From Aquabacterium humicola (GTDB lineage Bacteria > Pseudomonadota > Gammaproteobacteria > Burkholderiales > Burkholderiaceae_C), in assembly GCF_030167915.1 (NCBI RefSeq), contig NZ_JARGNB010000001.1, positions 1,240,001 to 1,304,000 of the forward strand: DNA of 64,000 nt, in the 5' to 3' direction. Of the stretch, positions 37,781 through 46,651 are shown in pieces. Position 1 is the stretch's first letter, and the number at the start of each line of letters is the position of its first letter. The notes under the pieces were generated by a model. That model worked only from the letters and a program-made list of their open reading frames with translations, had not been told where the DNA came from and searched no databases. Made by a program: the position numbers and the translations under genes.

Positions 37781-38686
37781 CTAGGGCTCCCCCGCCACCT
37801 CGTGCGCCGCCATCAGCTCCAGCGCCTTCACCAGCGCCGAGTGATCCAGCTGTCCCCAGCCCTGCGCCGCGCAGGCCTGCATCAGCTGCGCCACGTTGGC
37901 GGTGCCCGGTAGCGCCACCCCCAGCGCCTTCGCGCCCTGCAGCGCGAGGTTCAGATCCTTCTGGTGCAGCCCGATGCGAAAGCCCGGGTTGAACGTGCGC
38001 TTGATCATGCGTTCGCCGTGCACCTCGAGGATGCGGCTGGCCGCGAAGCCGCCCATCAGCGCCTGGCGCACCTTCGCCGGGTCGGCGCCGGCCTTGCTGG
38101 CGAAGACCAGCGCCTCACCCACCGCGGCGATGTTCAGCGCGACGATGATCTGGTTCGCGACCTTCGTGACCTGGCCCGCGCCGGCCTCGCCGACGTGCGT
38201 GATGTTCTTGCCCATCAGCGCGAGGAGCGGCTGCACGCGGCTGAACGCCGCATCGCTGCCGCCGACCATGATGGTCAGGCTCGCGGCCTTGGCGCCGACC
38301 TCGCCACCGGACACCGGCGCGTCGAGGTAGTCGGCGCCGAGCGCCGCGATGCGCTCGGCGAAGGCCTTGGTCTCGATCGGCGAGATCGAGCTCATGTCGA
38401 CCACCGCCTTGCCCGCCGCCGAACCCGCAGATCCCTTCAGGCCCTCGGCCACGCCATTGGCGCCGAACAGCACGCGCTCGACGTCCGGCGTGTCCGGCAG
38501 CATCAGGAAGACGATGTCCGCGCGCCGCGCGACCTCGGCCGCACTGGGGCAGACGATCGCGCCGGCCTCGGTCAGCGCGGCCGGCACCTGGCTGCGGGTG
38601 TGCACGTAGAGCTCGTGGCCGCCGGCGCGCAGGTGGCCCGCCATCGGCGTGCCCATGATGCCGAGGCCGATGAAGCCGAGTTTCAT
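37781..38686 (-). CDS. garR: Tartronate semialdehyde reductase (2-hydroxy-3-oxopropionate reductase)
   Basis: 301 residues, beta-hydroxyacid dehydrogenase family. N-terminal Rossmann motif GFIGLGIMGTPMAGHL (Gly7, Gly9, Gly12), substrate motif DAPVSGGEVGAKAASLTIMVGG and catalytic Lys175 in GAGQVTKVANQI. It reduces tartronate semialdehyde to D-glycerate, the product expected from the GarL-like aldolase encoded just upstream. Starts at ATG overlapping the aldolase stop (ATGA). It is the last gene of the glucarate operon. The related 3-hydroxyisobutyrate dehydrogenase is the alternative, but the context favours GarR. Confidence 0.9.
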   Translation of the reverse strand: MKLGFIGLGIMGTPMAGHLRAGGHELYVHTRSQVPAALTEAGAIVCPSAAEVARRADIVFLMLPDTPDVERVLFGANGVAEGLKGSAGSAAGKAVVDMSSISPIETKAFAERIAALGADYLDAPVSGGEVGAKAASLTIMVGGSDAAFSRVQPLLALMGKNITHVGEAGAGQVTKVANQIIVALNIAAVGEALVFASKAGADPAKVRQALMGGFAASRILEVHGERMIKRTFNPGFRIGLHQKDLNLALQGAKALGVALPGTANVAQLMQACAAQGWGQLDHSALVKALELMAAHEVAGEP

Positions 38687-39450
38687 GACGCGCTGCCCTT
38701 CCATTGCGAGACGATGGCTTGCGAGCCGGCCGCCAGGATGCGCGCGTCCGAGCTCACGGTGAGAAAGCGGTAGCCCATCGCGGCGCGTGCGCGCGCGACG
38801 TCCACCCGGCCGTTGTGCACGCCGGCGATGCGGCCATGCGCGGTCGCGCGCTGCACGATGTGGGCGATGGCGTCGGCCACCGGCGGCTCGACGTCGTCGA
38901 AGCTCGGCTTGCAGCCCAGCGACAGCGACAGGTCGGATGGGCCGACGTAGACGCCGTCGAGGCCCTCGACCGCCAGGATCTTGTCGAGGTTGTCCAGCGC
39001 CTGCCGGGTCTCGATCATCGCGAAGACCACGATGGTGTCGTTGGCGCGCTCGGGGTAGTCGGCCCCGCCGTAGATCGATGCGCGCACCGGCCCGAAGCTG
39101 CGGCCGCCCTGGGGCGCGTAGTGCGTCCACGAAACGAGCTTCGCGGCATCGTCGGGCGTATTGACCATCGGGCAGATGACACCGTACGCGCCGGCGTCCA
39201 GCGTCTTCATCAGCGCGGCCGGATCGAGCCAGGGCACGCGCACGACAGGCATCGTCTGCGTCGTCGACACCGCCTGCAGCATGCCGACCATCGCCTGGTA
39301 GTCGACCACGCCATGCTGCAGGTCGATGGTCAGGCTGTCCCAGCCCTGATTGGCCATCACCTCGGCGCTGAAGCCGTTGGGCACCGCAAGCCAGCCGTTG
39401 AGCACCGGCTTGTCCTCGCGCCACAGGCTGCGCAATCGGTTCTCTCGCAT
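38683..39450 (-). CDS. garL: HpcH/HpaI aldolase, likely 2-dehydro-3-deoxyglucarate aldolase
   Basis: 255 residues, class II (metal-dependent) aldolase of the HpcH/HpaI/GarL family. Marks: LTIDLQHGVVDYQAM (His as base), MIETRQALDNLDKILAVEGLDGVYVGPSDLSLSLG (Glu and Asp metal ligands), and VRVPWLDPAALMKTLDAGAYGVICPMVNT. It splits 5-keto-4-deoxy-glucarate to pyruvate and tartronate semialdehyde. Start is the ATG six bases after GGAG. The adjacent garR gene supports this over the aromatic-catabolic HpaI role. Confidence 0.85.
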   Translation of the reverse strand: MRENRLRSLWREDKPVLNGWLAVPNGFSAEVMANQGWDSLTIDLQHGVVDYQAMVGMLQAVSTTQTMPVVRVPWLDPAALMKTLDAGAYGVICPMVNTPDDAAKLVSWTHYAPQGGRSFGPVRASIYGGADYPERANDTIVVFAMIETRQALDNLDKILAVEGLDGVYVGPSDLSLSLGCKPSFDDVEPPVADAIAHIVQRATAHGRIAGVHNGRVDVARARAAMGYRFLTVSSDARILAAGSQAIVSQWKGSAS

Positions 39451-39505
39451 GGCGTTCTCCACGGGCGGTGACGTTGATCGATGGTCGTGATTCAGCGCCG
39501 CAACG

Positions 39506-40486
39506 TCACTCGGGCCTGACCCCGCCCTGCGCGACGACGCCCGCCCAGTTCTTGCGCTCGCGCTCGAAGAAGGTGGAGAACTCGGCCGGCGTCATCGTGT
39601 ACACCTCGGCACCCTGCGACACCAGGCGCTCGCGCACCTCCGGGCTGCGGATGATGCGCGTCAGCTCGGCGTTGAGCTTCGCGATCACCGGCGCCGGCGT
39701 GCCCGCGGGCACCAGCACGCCCTGCCAGGTGCCGGACTCGAAGCCCTTGACACCCTGCTCGGCGATCGTCGGCACCTGCGCCAGCAGCGGCACGCGCGTC
39801 GCCTTCGACACGCCCAGCACCTTCAGCTTGCCCGACTGCACATGCGGCAAGGTGGCCAGCATGCCGTTCATCATCACCTGCGTCTGGCCGGCGACCGTGT
39901 CGCCGATGGCCTGCGCGCCGCCCTTGTACGGGATGTAGGTCCAGTTCGCCTGCGTGGCCTTCTCGACCGCGACCCCGGCCAGGTGCGGCGCCGAGCCGAT
40001 CGCGGTGACTGCGAAGTTGAGCTTGTCCTTCTTCGACAGCGCGACCAGCTCCTTCAGGTTGTTCGCCGGCACCGACGGATGCACGACCAGCAGGTGCGGC
40101 GAGTACGCCAGCATCGTCACGCCCTTCAGGTCCTTCGACGGCTCGAACGGCAGCTTCGAATAGACCGACGCGGTGATCGCCAGCGCGCCGACGTCGCACA
40201 GCAGGAGGGTGTGGCCGTCGTTGGCCTTGGCGACGAAGTCGGTGCCGGTGTTGCCGTTGGCACCCGGCTTGTTCTCGACCACCACCGTCGTCTTCAGCGC
40301 CTCGGACAGCGGCTGGCTGATCGCGCGCGCGATGATGTCCGACGAGCCGCCCGGCGGGTACGGCACGATGATCTTCAGCGGCTTGTTCGGCCAGGCGTCG
40401 GCGGCCTGCACGGGCAATGCGGCCGCGGCCAGCAGGCCGCAGCCGGCCAGCAGCCGGGCGAGGGTCGTGCGCTTGGTGTTCATCAT
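39506..40486 (-). CDS. Bug/TctC-family solute-binding protein (glucarate operon, second copy)
   Basis: 326 residues. Signal peptide ending LPVQAADAW; then PLKIIVPYPPGGSSDIIARAISQPL, VVENKPGANGNTGTDFVAKA, YIPYKGGAQAIGDTVAGQTQVMMNGML and LKVLGVSKATR. ATG-ATG start with AGGAG seven bases before the first. It lies between the dehydrogenase and aldolase genes. No TctA/B membrane genes are present in the window, so it either works with a distant transporter or acts as a sensor; the ligand is probably a sugar diacid (inference). Confidence 0.9.
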   Translation of the reverse strand: MMNTKRTTLARLLAGCGLLAAAALPVQAADAWPNKPLKIIVPYPPGGSSDIIARAISQPLSEALKTTVVVENKPGANGNTGTDFVAKANDGHTLLLCDVGALAITASVYSKLPFEPSKDLKGVTMLAYSPHLLVVHPSVPANNLKELVALSKKDKLNFAVTAIGSAPHLAGVAVEKATQANWTYIPYKGGAQAIGDTVAGQTQVMMNGMLATLPHVQSGKLKVLGVSKATRVPLLAQVPTIAEQGVKGFESGTWQGVLVPAGTPAPVIAKLNAELTRIIRSPEVRERLVSQGAEVYTMTPAEFSTFFERERKNWAGVVAQGGVRPE

Positions 40487-40568
40487 CGGGCGTCTCCTGA
40501 AGATCTTGATCGGAAAGTGAGCGGCCCGGGCGAGGTGTTCGCCCGCGCCGCATGGATCACGGTGGCCC

Positions 40569-42008
40569 TCACGCCTGGGAGTAGGCCGTCTTCACCGTGG
40601 TGTAGAACTCGGCCGCATAACGGCCCTGCTCGCGTGGGCCGTAGCTCGAGCCCTTGCGGCCGCCGAAGGGCACGTGGTAGTCCACGCCCGCGGTCGGCAG
40701 GTTGACCATCACCATGCCGGCCTGGGCATGGCGCTTGAAGTGCGTGGCGTGCTTCAGGCTCGTCGTCGCGATGCCCGAGGACAGCCCGAACGGCGTGTCG
40801 TTGGCCAGCGCCAGCGCCTCGTCGTAGCCCTTCGCGCGGATCACGCTGACCACCGGGCCGAAGATCTCCTCGCGGTTGATGCGCATCGAAGGCGTCGTCT
40901 CGGTGAACAGCGCCGGCTGCAGGTAGAAGCCGGGCGCGCCGGCGGTGTTTCGCTCGATCGCCTGTCCGCCGGCGGCGAGCTTCGCACCTTCGGCCTGGCC
41001 GATCGCGATGTACTCCAGGTCCTGCGCGAGCTGGCTCTGGTCGACCACCGGGCCGATGTCGGTGCCCGCCTTGCGCGCGTCGTCGACCTTCAGCACCTTC
41101 ATGCGTTCGATCACCGCGGCGACGAAGCGGTCGTGGATGCCTTCGGTGACGATCACGCGGCTCGACGCGGTGCAGCGCTGGCCGGTCGAGAAGAAGCCCG
41201 AGTTCACCGCGCAGTTGACGGCCACCTCGAGGTCCGCATCGTCGAGCACGACGAACGGGTTCTTGCCGCCCATCTCGAGCTGGAACTTCGCCATGCGCGC
41301 GACACAGGCCGCGGCGACCTTCTTGCCGGTGGCCACGCTGCCGGTGAAGCTGATGCCGTCGACACGCGCATCGTCGAGCAGCACCGCGCCCACTTCGGAG
41401 CCGCGGCCCATCACCAGGTTGAACACACCTTTCGGCAGCCCGGCGCGCTGCAGGATGTCGGCCAGCGCCCAGGCCGAGCCCGGCACCAGGTCCGCGGGCT
41501 TCATCACCACGGTGTTGCCGAAGGCCAGCGCCGGCGCCAGCTTCCACGCCGGGATCGCGATCGGGAAATTCCACGGCGTGATCAGGCCGATCACGCCCAG
41601 CGGCTCGCGCACCACTTCGCAGCCGACGCCCGGCCGCACCGAGGCGATCACCTCGCCGCCGACGCGCAGCGCCTCGCCGGCGAAGAACTTGAAGATGTTG
41701 CCGGCGCGCGCGACCTCGCCGATCGCCTCGGGCAGCGTCTTGCCCTCCTCGCGCGCCAGCAGGTCGCCGAGCTCGGCCTTGCGGGCCAGGATCTCGCTGC
41801 CGGCGGCGTCGAGGATGTCGAAGCGCTGCTGCGGCGTCGACAGCGACCAGGCGCCGAATGCCGCGCGCGCGGCGGCGACCGCTTCCCTGGCCTGGGCGGC
41901 ATCGGCCTGCGCGTATTCGCCGACCACGTCGGTGGTGTCCGACGGGTTGATGTTGCGGCTGGTGCGCGCGCCGTCGACCCACTCGCCGTTGATGAGGTTC
42001 TTGTGCAT
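40569..42008 (-). CDS. 2,5-dioxovalerate (2-oxoglutarate semialdehyde) dehydrogenase
   Basis: 479 residues, NAD(P)-dependent aldehyde dehydrogenase. Catalytic Cys279 in FFSTGQRCTASSRV and general base Glu245 in FQLEMGGKNPFVVLDD; cofactor motif FTGSVATGKKV. The C-terminal NLPTAGVDYHVPFGGRKGSSYGPREQG is typical of 2-oxoglutarate-semialdehyde dehydrogenases. It would oxidise the product of KdgD to 2-oxoglutarate. ATG follows GAAAGGACGCGTC. In the operon it is placed after the 2-hydroxyacid dehydrogenase. Confidence 0.92.
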   Translation of the reverse strand: MHKNLINGEWVDGARTSRNINPSDTTDVVGEYAQADAAQAREAVAAARAAFGAWSLSTPQQRFDILDAAGSEILARKAELGDLLAREEGKTLPEAIGEVARAGNIFKFFAGEALRVGGEVIASVRPGVGCEVVREPLGVIGLITPWNFPIAIPAWKLAPALAFGNTVVMKPADLVPGSAWALADILQRAGLPKGVFNLVMGRGSEVGAVLLDDARVDGISFTGSVATGKKVAAACVARMAKFQLEMGGKNPFVVLDDADLEVAVNCAVNSGFFSTGQRCTASSRVIVTEGIHDRFVAAVIERMKVLKVDDARKAGTDIGPVVDQSQLAQDLEYIAIGQAEGAKLAAGGQAIERNTAGAPGFYLQPALFTETTPSMRINREEIFGPVVSVIRAKGYDEALALANDTPFGLSSGIATTSLKHATHFKRHAQAGMVMVNLPTAGVDYHVPFGGRKGSSYGPREQGRYAAEFYTTVKTAYSQA

Positions 42009-42054
42009 GACGCGTCCTTTCGAAGTCAGGGGATGAGGGTGGGCACGCGGATGC

Positions 42055-42999
42055 TCACGCAGGCGCCGCGGCGCTGATCAGACGGCCGCTGCTGAACCAC
42101 GCGTCGAGGTTGTCGAAGACGCGGTCGGCCATCGCCTGGCGAGTTTCGCGCGTCGCGCTGGCGATGTGCGGCGTCAGCACGACGCGGTCGCAGGTGAAGA
42201 GCGCTTCCGGCACGTTGGGCTCGTCGGCGAAGACATCCAGCCCCGCGCCGCCGAGGCGGCCGTCGAGCAGCGCCTGCACCAGCGCGTGCTCGTCGACCAC
42301 CGAGCCACGCGCGACGTTGATCAGCACACCGTCGGGGCCCAGCGCGTCGATCACGCCGGCGTCGATCAGGTGCCTGGTCTCCGGGCCGCCGGAGGTGATG
42401 ACCACGAGGTAGTCGGCCCATTCGGCCAGCGCGCGCAGGTCGGGCTCGTGCGTCCAGGCGACGTCGGCCACCGGCCGGCGGCTGTGGTAGCGCACCGCCA
42501 TCTCGAAGCCGCTGGAACGCTGCGCGATGGTGCGGCCGATGCGCCCCAGGCCGACCAGGCCCAGGCGGGCGCCGCTCACCTTGCGCGCCAGCGGGAACGC
42601 GGCCCGCGGCCAGGCACCGGCGCGCACGAAGCGGTCGGCCTCGGCAATGCGTCGCGCCACGTCCAGCAGCAGCGCGAAGCCCAGGTCGGCGACGCAGTCG
42701 TTCAGCACGTCGGGCGTGTAGCCGACGGCGATGCCGCGTTGGTGCGCGCGCTGCAGCGGCAGCTTGTCGAGACCGACGCCGAAGCTGGAGATCACCTGCA
42801 ATTCGGACAGCTGGTCGATCAGCGCGGCCTCGACACCGACCGCGGCCGAGGTCACGATGCCGCGCACGCGCGCACCGTGCATCGCCAGGAACCCTTCGCG
42901 CTCGGCGGCGTCGGGCAGCATCAGCAGCTCGAAGCGTTCGCCGAGGCGCGCGAGCAGCGACGGCGGCAGCCTGCCGGCATTGAGGATGCATTCGTTCAT
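42055..42999 (-). CDS. D-isomer-specific 2-hydroxyacid dehydrogenase (GhrB-like)
   Basis: 314 residues. Catalytic set: VGLVGLGRIGRTIAQRS as NAD motif region (GLGRIG), INVARGSVVDEHAL for the Arg, DVFADEPNVPE for the Glu, and LTPHIASAT with the His. It reduces glyoxylate, hydroxypyruvate or another 2-keto acid. In this operon it may handle 2-keto intermediates or side products; which one cannot be said. Start ATG before NECILNAGRLPP; 62 bp after gudD. Confidence 0.88.
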   Translation of the reverse strand: MNECILNAGRLPPSLLARLGERFELLMLPDAAEREGFLAMHGARVRGIVTSAAVGVEAALIDQLSELQVISSFGVGLDKLPLQRAHQRGIAVGYTPDVLNDCVADLGFALLLDVARRIAEADRFVRAGAWPRAAFPLARKVSGARLGLVGLGRIGRTIAQRSSGFEMAVRYHSRRPVADVAWTHEPDLRALAEWADYLVVITSGGPETRHLIDAGVIDALGPDGVLINVARGSVVDEHALVQALLDGRLGGAGLDVFADEPNVPEALFTCDRVVLTPHIASATRETRQAMADRVFDNLDAWFSSGRLISAAAPA

Positions 43000-43061
43000 G
43001 GACCGGCTCACGTGTTCAGTCGGCGGTGATGGGTCTTCATCGTCGCTTTGGAAGGTGTTGC

Positions 43062-44399
43062 TCAGCGCACCATGCAGGGCCGCTTGGGGTCGAAGGTCCA
43101 GCCGGGGATCAGGCACTGCATCGCGACCGCGTCGTCGCGCGCGCCCAGGCCGTGCTGCTGGTAGAGCTGGTGCGCTTTCTCGACCTCGGCCATGTCGAGC
43201 TCGACGCCGAGGCCGGGCGTCTTCGGCACCTGCACATGGCCGCCGACGATCTGCAGCGGCTCCTTGGTCAGGCGCTGGCCGTCCTGCCAGATCCAGTGCG
43301 TGTCGATCGCCGTCACCTTGCCCGGCGCCGCGGCGCCGACGTGGGTGAACATCGCCAGCGAGACGTCGAAGTGGTTGTTCGAATGCGAGCCCCAGGTCAG
43401 GCCCCAGTCGCGGCAGGTCTGCGCGACGCGCACGCTGCCGGCCATGGTCCAGAAATGCGGATCGGCCAGCGGGATGTCGACCGATTGCAGCGACAGCGCA
43501 TGCACCAGCTGGCGCCAGTCGGTGGCCACCATGTTGGTCGCCGTCGGCAGCCCGGTGGCGCGGCGGAACTCGGCCATCACCTCGCGGCCGGAGAAACCGC
43601 CCTCGGCGCCGCAGGGGTCCTCGGCATAGGCGACGACGCCGCGCATGTCGCGCATCAGCCGGATCGCGTCCAACAGCCGCCAGCCGCCGTTGGGGTCCAG
43701 CGTGACGCGGGCGTCGGGGAAACGTTCGTGCAGCGCGATCACCGCTTCGCGTTCGGCATCCCCGGACAGCACGCCGCCCTTCAACTTGAAGTCGTTGAAG
43801 CCGTAGCGTTGCTGCGCCGCTTCGGCCAGGCGCACGACGGCCGCGGGCGTCATGGCCTCTTCGTGGCGCACGCGGAACCAGGCGTTGTCGGCCTCGGGCT
43901 CGCTGGCATACGGCAGGTTCGTGCTGCGCTTGTCGCCGACGAAGAACAGGTAGCCCAGCATCTCGACCGACTCGCGCTGCTGGCCTTCGCCGAGCAGCGC
44001 CGCGACCGGCACGCCCAGGTGCTGGCCCAGCAGGTCGAGCAGCGCGCACTCGATCGCCGCGACCGCATGGATCGTGGTGCGCAGATCGAAGGTCTGCAGG
44101 CCGCGGCCGCCGGCATCGCGGTCGGCAAAGGTCTGCTGCACGCGCTGCAGGATCTGCAGGTGTGCGCCGATGGGCTGGCCGATCACGAGCGACGTCGCGT
44201 CTTCCAGCGTCGCGCGGATCTTCTCGCCGCCGGGCACCTCGCCGACGCCGGTGCGACCGGCGCTGTCGGTCAGGATCAGCAGGTTGCGGGTGAAGAACGG
44301 GCCGTGCGCGCCGCTCAGGTTCATCAGCATGCTGTCGCGCCCGGCGACGGGGATCACACGCAGCGCGGTGACGCGGGGGGTGTCCGAAAGCGTAGTCAT
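43062..44399 (-). CDS. gudD: Glucarate dehydratase
   Basis: 445 residues, enolase superfamily, mandelate racemase-like. All active-site residues fall at the E. coli numbering: Lys205 and Lys207 (FKLKGG), metal ligands Asp235 (LDPNGGW), Glu266 and Asn289 (TNMVATDW), Asp313 and His339 (WGSHSNNH). It removes water from D-glucarate (or L-idarate) to give 5-keto-4-deoxyglucarate, shared substrate of KdgD and GarL. Starts at ATG after GGCACTG; upstream is a 133-bp spacer with a strong GC stem-loop. Confidence 0.97.
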   Translation of the reverse strand: MTTLSDTPRVTALRVIPVAGRDSMLMNLSGAHGPFFTRNLLILTDSAGRTGVGEVPGGEKIRATLEDATSLVIGQPIGAHLQILQRVQQTFADRDAGGRGLQTFDLRTTIHAVAAIECALLDLLGQHLGVPVAALLGEGQQRESVEMLGYLFFVGDKRSTNLPYASEPEADNAWFRVRHEEAMTPAAVVRLAEAAQQRYGFNDFKLKGGVLSGDAEREAVIALHERFPDARVTLDPNGGWRLLDAIRLMRDMRGVVAYAEDPCGAEGGFSGREVMAEFRRATGLPTATNMVATDWRQLVHALSLQSVDIPLADPHFWTMAGSVRVAQTCRDWGLTWGSHSNNHFDVSLAMFTHVGAAAPGKVTAIDTHWIWQDGQRLTKEPLQIVGGHVQVPKTPGLGVELDMAEVEKAHQLYQQHGLGARDDAVAMQCLIPGWTFDPKRPCMVR

Positions 44400-44429
44400 C
44401 AGTGCCTCGATCGACGTGCATTCAAGCGG

Positions 44430-44531
44430 GCGCCGGGGAACCGGCTCTGCCGGGCCCCTTGGGCCGCCCCCTTGAGGGGGAGAGGGCGGAGCCCGAGGGG
44501 GCCCCGGCGCAGCCGCTCCGGGGGAGGGTCA
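44430..44531. repeat. GC-rich stem-loop repeat inside the glucarate operon
   Basis: A block of nested palindromes: CCGGCTCTGCCGG, GGCCCCTTGGGCC, CCCCC-TTGA-GGGGG (44467-44480) and a longer imperfect pairing of GCCGGGCCCC with GGGGCCCCGGC. No ORF fits. Similar GC-rich intergenic blocks recur in Burkholderiales genomes, but no search was done. It lies between the first Bug gene and gudD, so it is transcribed in the operon and could terminate or stabilise the 5' message. Confidence 0.55.
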
Positions 44532-44532
44532 T

Positions 44533-45516
44533 CTAGTCTGCCGTGATCTTTCCCGCTTCGATGACCTTCTTCCAACGCGCAAATTCAGCGGCCTGGAAAG
44601 CGGCGAACTGCTCCGGCGTGTTGGCGACGATCTCGAAACCCTGCTCGACCAGCTTCGGCTTGACCGACGGGTCGTTCAGCGCAGTGACGAGTGCCGCATG
44701 CAGCTTCGCCTTGATGTCCGCCGGCAGGCCCTTCGGCGCCGCGACGGCCTGCCACGAGTAGACGTCGGCGCCCTTGACGCCGGCTTCGCTCAGCGTGGGC
44801 ACCTGCGGCAGCAGGGTCGAGCGCTTGTCGCCGGTGACCGCCAGTGCGCGCAGCTTGCCGGCGTTGATGTGCGAGATCACCGCGTTGATGTTCTGGAACG
44901 AGCCGTCGACCTGGCCGCCCAGCAGGTCGCTGATCGCCGGCGCGCCGCCCTTGTAGGGCACGTGCACGCCGGACGTGCCGGTCTGCTGCCAGAAGAGCTC
45001 GACCGTCAGGTGGTCCGACGATCCGTTGCCCGACGACGCGAAGCTCATCGCGCCCGGCGTCTTCTTCAGCTGCGCCAGCACGTCGGCCACGCTCTTGTGC
45101 GGCGACGCGGCGGGCACCACCAGCACGTTGGGCGCCTGCACCGCGACGGTCAGCAGGTCGAAGTCCTTGGCCGCGTCGTACGGAACGTTCTTGATCAGGT
45201 GCGGCGCGATCACGAAGGGACCGAGCGACGAGACGAACAGCGTGTAGCCGTCGGCCGGCGCGCGTTTGACGATGCCCGCGCCGATGGTGCCGGTGGCGCC
45301 CGGCTTGTTGTCGACGATGAAGTTGCCGCCGAGCTTTTCCTGCAGCTTGGGCGCCAATGCGCGGGCGATGGTGTCGGTCGAGCCGCCCGGCGGGAACGGC
45401 ACGAGCAGGGTCACGGGTTTGTCGGGCCAGGCCGCGAGCGCCGGGAAGGCGCCGGCCAGGCCGGCGGTGGCGAGCGCGACAACGGTCGCGCGGCGGAGGA
45501 TGGACGTCATGGTCAT
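44533..45516 (-). CDS. Bug/TctC-family solute-binding protein (glucarate operon, first copy)
   Basis: 327 residues. Signal peptide with an AFPALAAWPD cleavage area, then PVTLLVPFPPGGSTDTIARALAPKL, FIVDNKPGATGTIGAGIV, HVPYKGGAPAISDLLGGQVDGSFQNINAVISHI and LRALAVTGDKRSTLLP. Same family as the copy near the aldolase but only moderately similar. ATG follows GGAGACATG. Second gene of the operon after KdgD. It may bind glucarate or galactarate (inference from context). Confidence 0.92.
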   Translation of the reverse strand: MTMTSILRRATVVALATAGLAGAFPALAAWPDKPVTLLVPFPPGGSTDTIARALAPKLQEKLGGNFIVDNKPGATGTIGAGIVKRAPADGYTLFVSSLGPFVIAPHLIKNVPYDAAKDFDLLTVAVQAPNVLVVPAASPHKSVADVLAQLKKTPGAMSFASSGNGSSDHLTVELFWQQTGTSGVHVPYKGGAPAISDLLGGQVDGSFQNINAVISHINAGKLRALAVTGDKRSTLLPQVPTLSEAGVKGADVYSWQAVAAPKGLPADIKAKLHAALVTALNDPSVKPKLVEQGFEIVANTPEQFAAFQAAEFARWKKVIEAGKITAD

Positions 45517-45601
45517 GTCTCCTGGAGCAAGGTCCGGGCGGGCGTCGGCCGTCCGGCACCACAGACGGGAAAGCGTGCGCTGGACGCGCGTTTTTCGGAC
45601 G

Positions 45602-46513
45602 TTATTGCGGGCCGAGCTTGGCGATCAATGTGCGCAGCGTCTCCACCTCGGCCGGCTTCAGGTCCGACAACGGCGGACGCACCGGGCCGGCGCCATGGCC
45701 GACGATCGTCGCGCCGGCCTTCACGATGCTCACCGCATAGCCCTGGCCCTTGTTGCGCAGCTCGATGTACGGCAGGAAGAAGTCGTCGAGCAGGCGGTTC
45801 GTGGTCGCGGTGTCGCCGGCGGCCAGCGCTGTGTAGAACTGCATCGCCGTCTTCGGGACGAAGTTGAAGACCGCCGACGAATACACCGGGCAGCCCATCG
45901 CTTGGTAGGCGCCGGCGAATATCTCCGCCGTCGGCAGGCCGCCGAGGTAGGCGAAGCGGTCGCCCAGCTTGCGGCGCACCGAGACGAAGTGCTCGATGTC
46001 GCCGACGCCGTCCTTGTAGCCGATGAGGTTCGGGCAGCGTTCGGCCAGGCGTTGCAGCGTCTCGGGCGCGTAGCGCGCGGCGCCGCGGTTGTAGATGATC
46101 ACGCCGATCTTCACGCTCCTGCAGATCGCTTCGGCATGCGCGGCCAGGCCGTCCTGCGAGGCTTCGGTCAGGTAGTGCGGCAGCAGCAGGATGCCCTGCG
46201 CGCCCTGGCGTTCGGCTTCCTGCGCGTACTGGATCGCGAGTGTCGTGCCGCCGCCGGCGCCGGCGACGATGGGCACCTCGTTGCGGCAGGTTTCGGTGGC
46301 CACCTGGATCACCTGCGAGAACTCGCCCGGCTCCAGCGAGAAGAACTCGCCCGTGCCGCCGGCGGCGAACAGCACGGTGGCGCCGTAGGGCTTCAGCCAT
46401 TCCAGCCGCGCCGCGTAGCCCCGGGGCTCGAAGCGCAGCTGCGCATCGAAGTCGGTCAGCGGGAACGACAGCAGACCGGAGGACATGGCGTGCTTCAACT
46501 CTTGCGGGCTCAT
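45602..46513 (-). CDS. kdgD: 5-dehydro-4-deoxyglucarate dehydratase
   Basis: 303 residues, DapA/N-acetylneuraminate lyase superfamily. Schiff-base Lys167 lies in [10 protein letters not shown] and the catalytic Tyr in [34 protein letters not shown] is the N-terminal KdgD signature. It dehydrates and decarboxylates 5-keto-4-deoxyglucarate to 2,5-dioxovalerate plus CO2. The ATG used begins MSPQELK; a TTG five codons earlier is weaker. First structural gene after the GntR regulator, with a candidate operator between them. Confidence 0.93.
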   Translation of the reverse strand: MSPQELKHAMSSGLLSFPLTDFDAQLRFEPRGYAARLEWLKPYGATVLFAAGGTGEFFSLEPGEFSQVIQVATETCRNEVPIVAGAGGGTTLAIQYAQEAERQGAQGILLLPHYLTEASQDGLAAHAEAICRSVKIGVIIYNRGAARYAPETLQRLAERCPNLIGYKDGVGDIEHFVSVRRKLGDRFAYLGGLPTAEIFAGAYQAMGCPVYSSAVFNFVPKTAMQFYTALAAGDTATTNRLLDDFFLPYIELRNKGQGYAVSIVKAGATIVGHGAGPVRPPLSDLKPAEVETLRTLIAKLGPQ

Positions 46514-46550
46514 CGGGGCGGGCTCCAAGGGGTCGGGGTGATTAAAGTCA

Positions 46551-46588
46551 GTTGTCAGTCATCGTACAACATGGCTCGAGGAAATCAA
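46551..46588 (-). promoter_or_regulatory. Promoter and candidate GntR operator upstream of kdgD
   Basis: On the minus strand TTGATT (46588-46583) and TACGAT (46566-46561), 16 bp apart, suit a sigma70 promoter. The inverted repeat GTTGT-N10-ACAAC (46551-46570) covers the -10 box and the bases just after it. Its half-sites match the perfect GTTGT-ATG-ACAAC dyad at the regulator's own start. Confidence 0.5.
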
Positions 46589-46651
46589 GGCATTGGGCTT
46601 ACGTGGAACTACGGTTCTGCGGCGCACCCTTCGCGGCCGGCTTCGCGGCGC

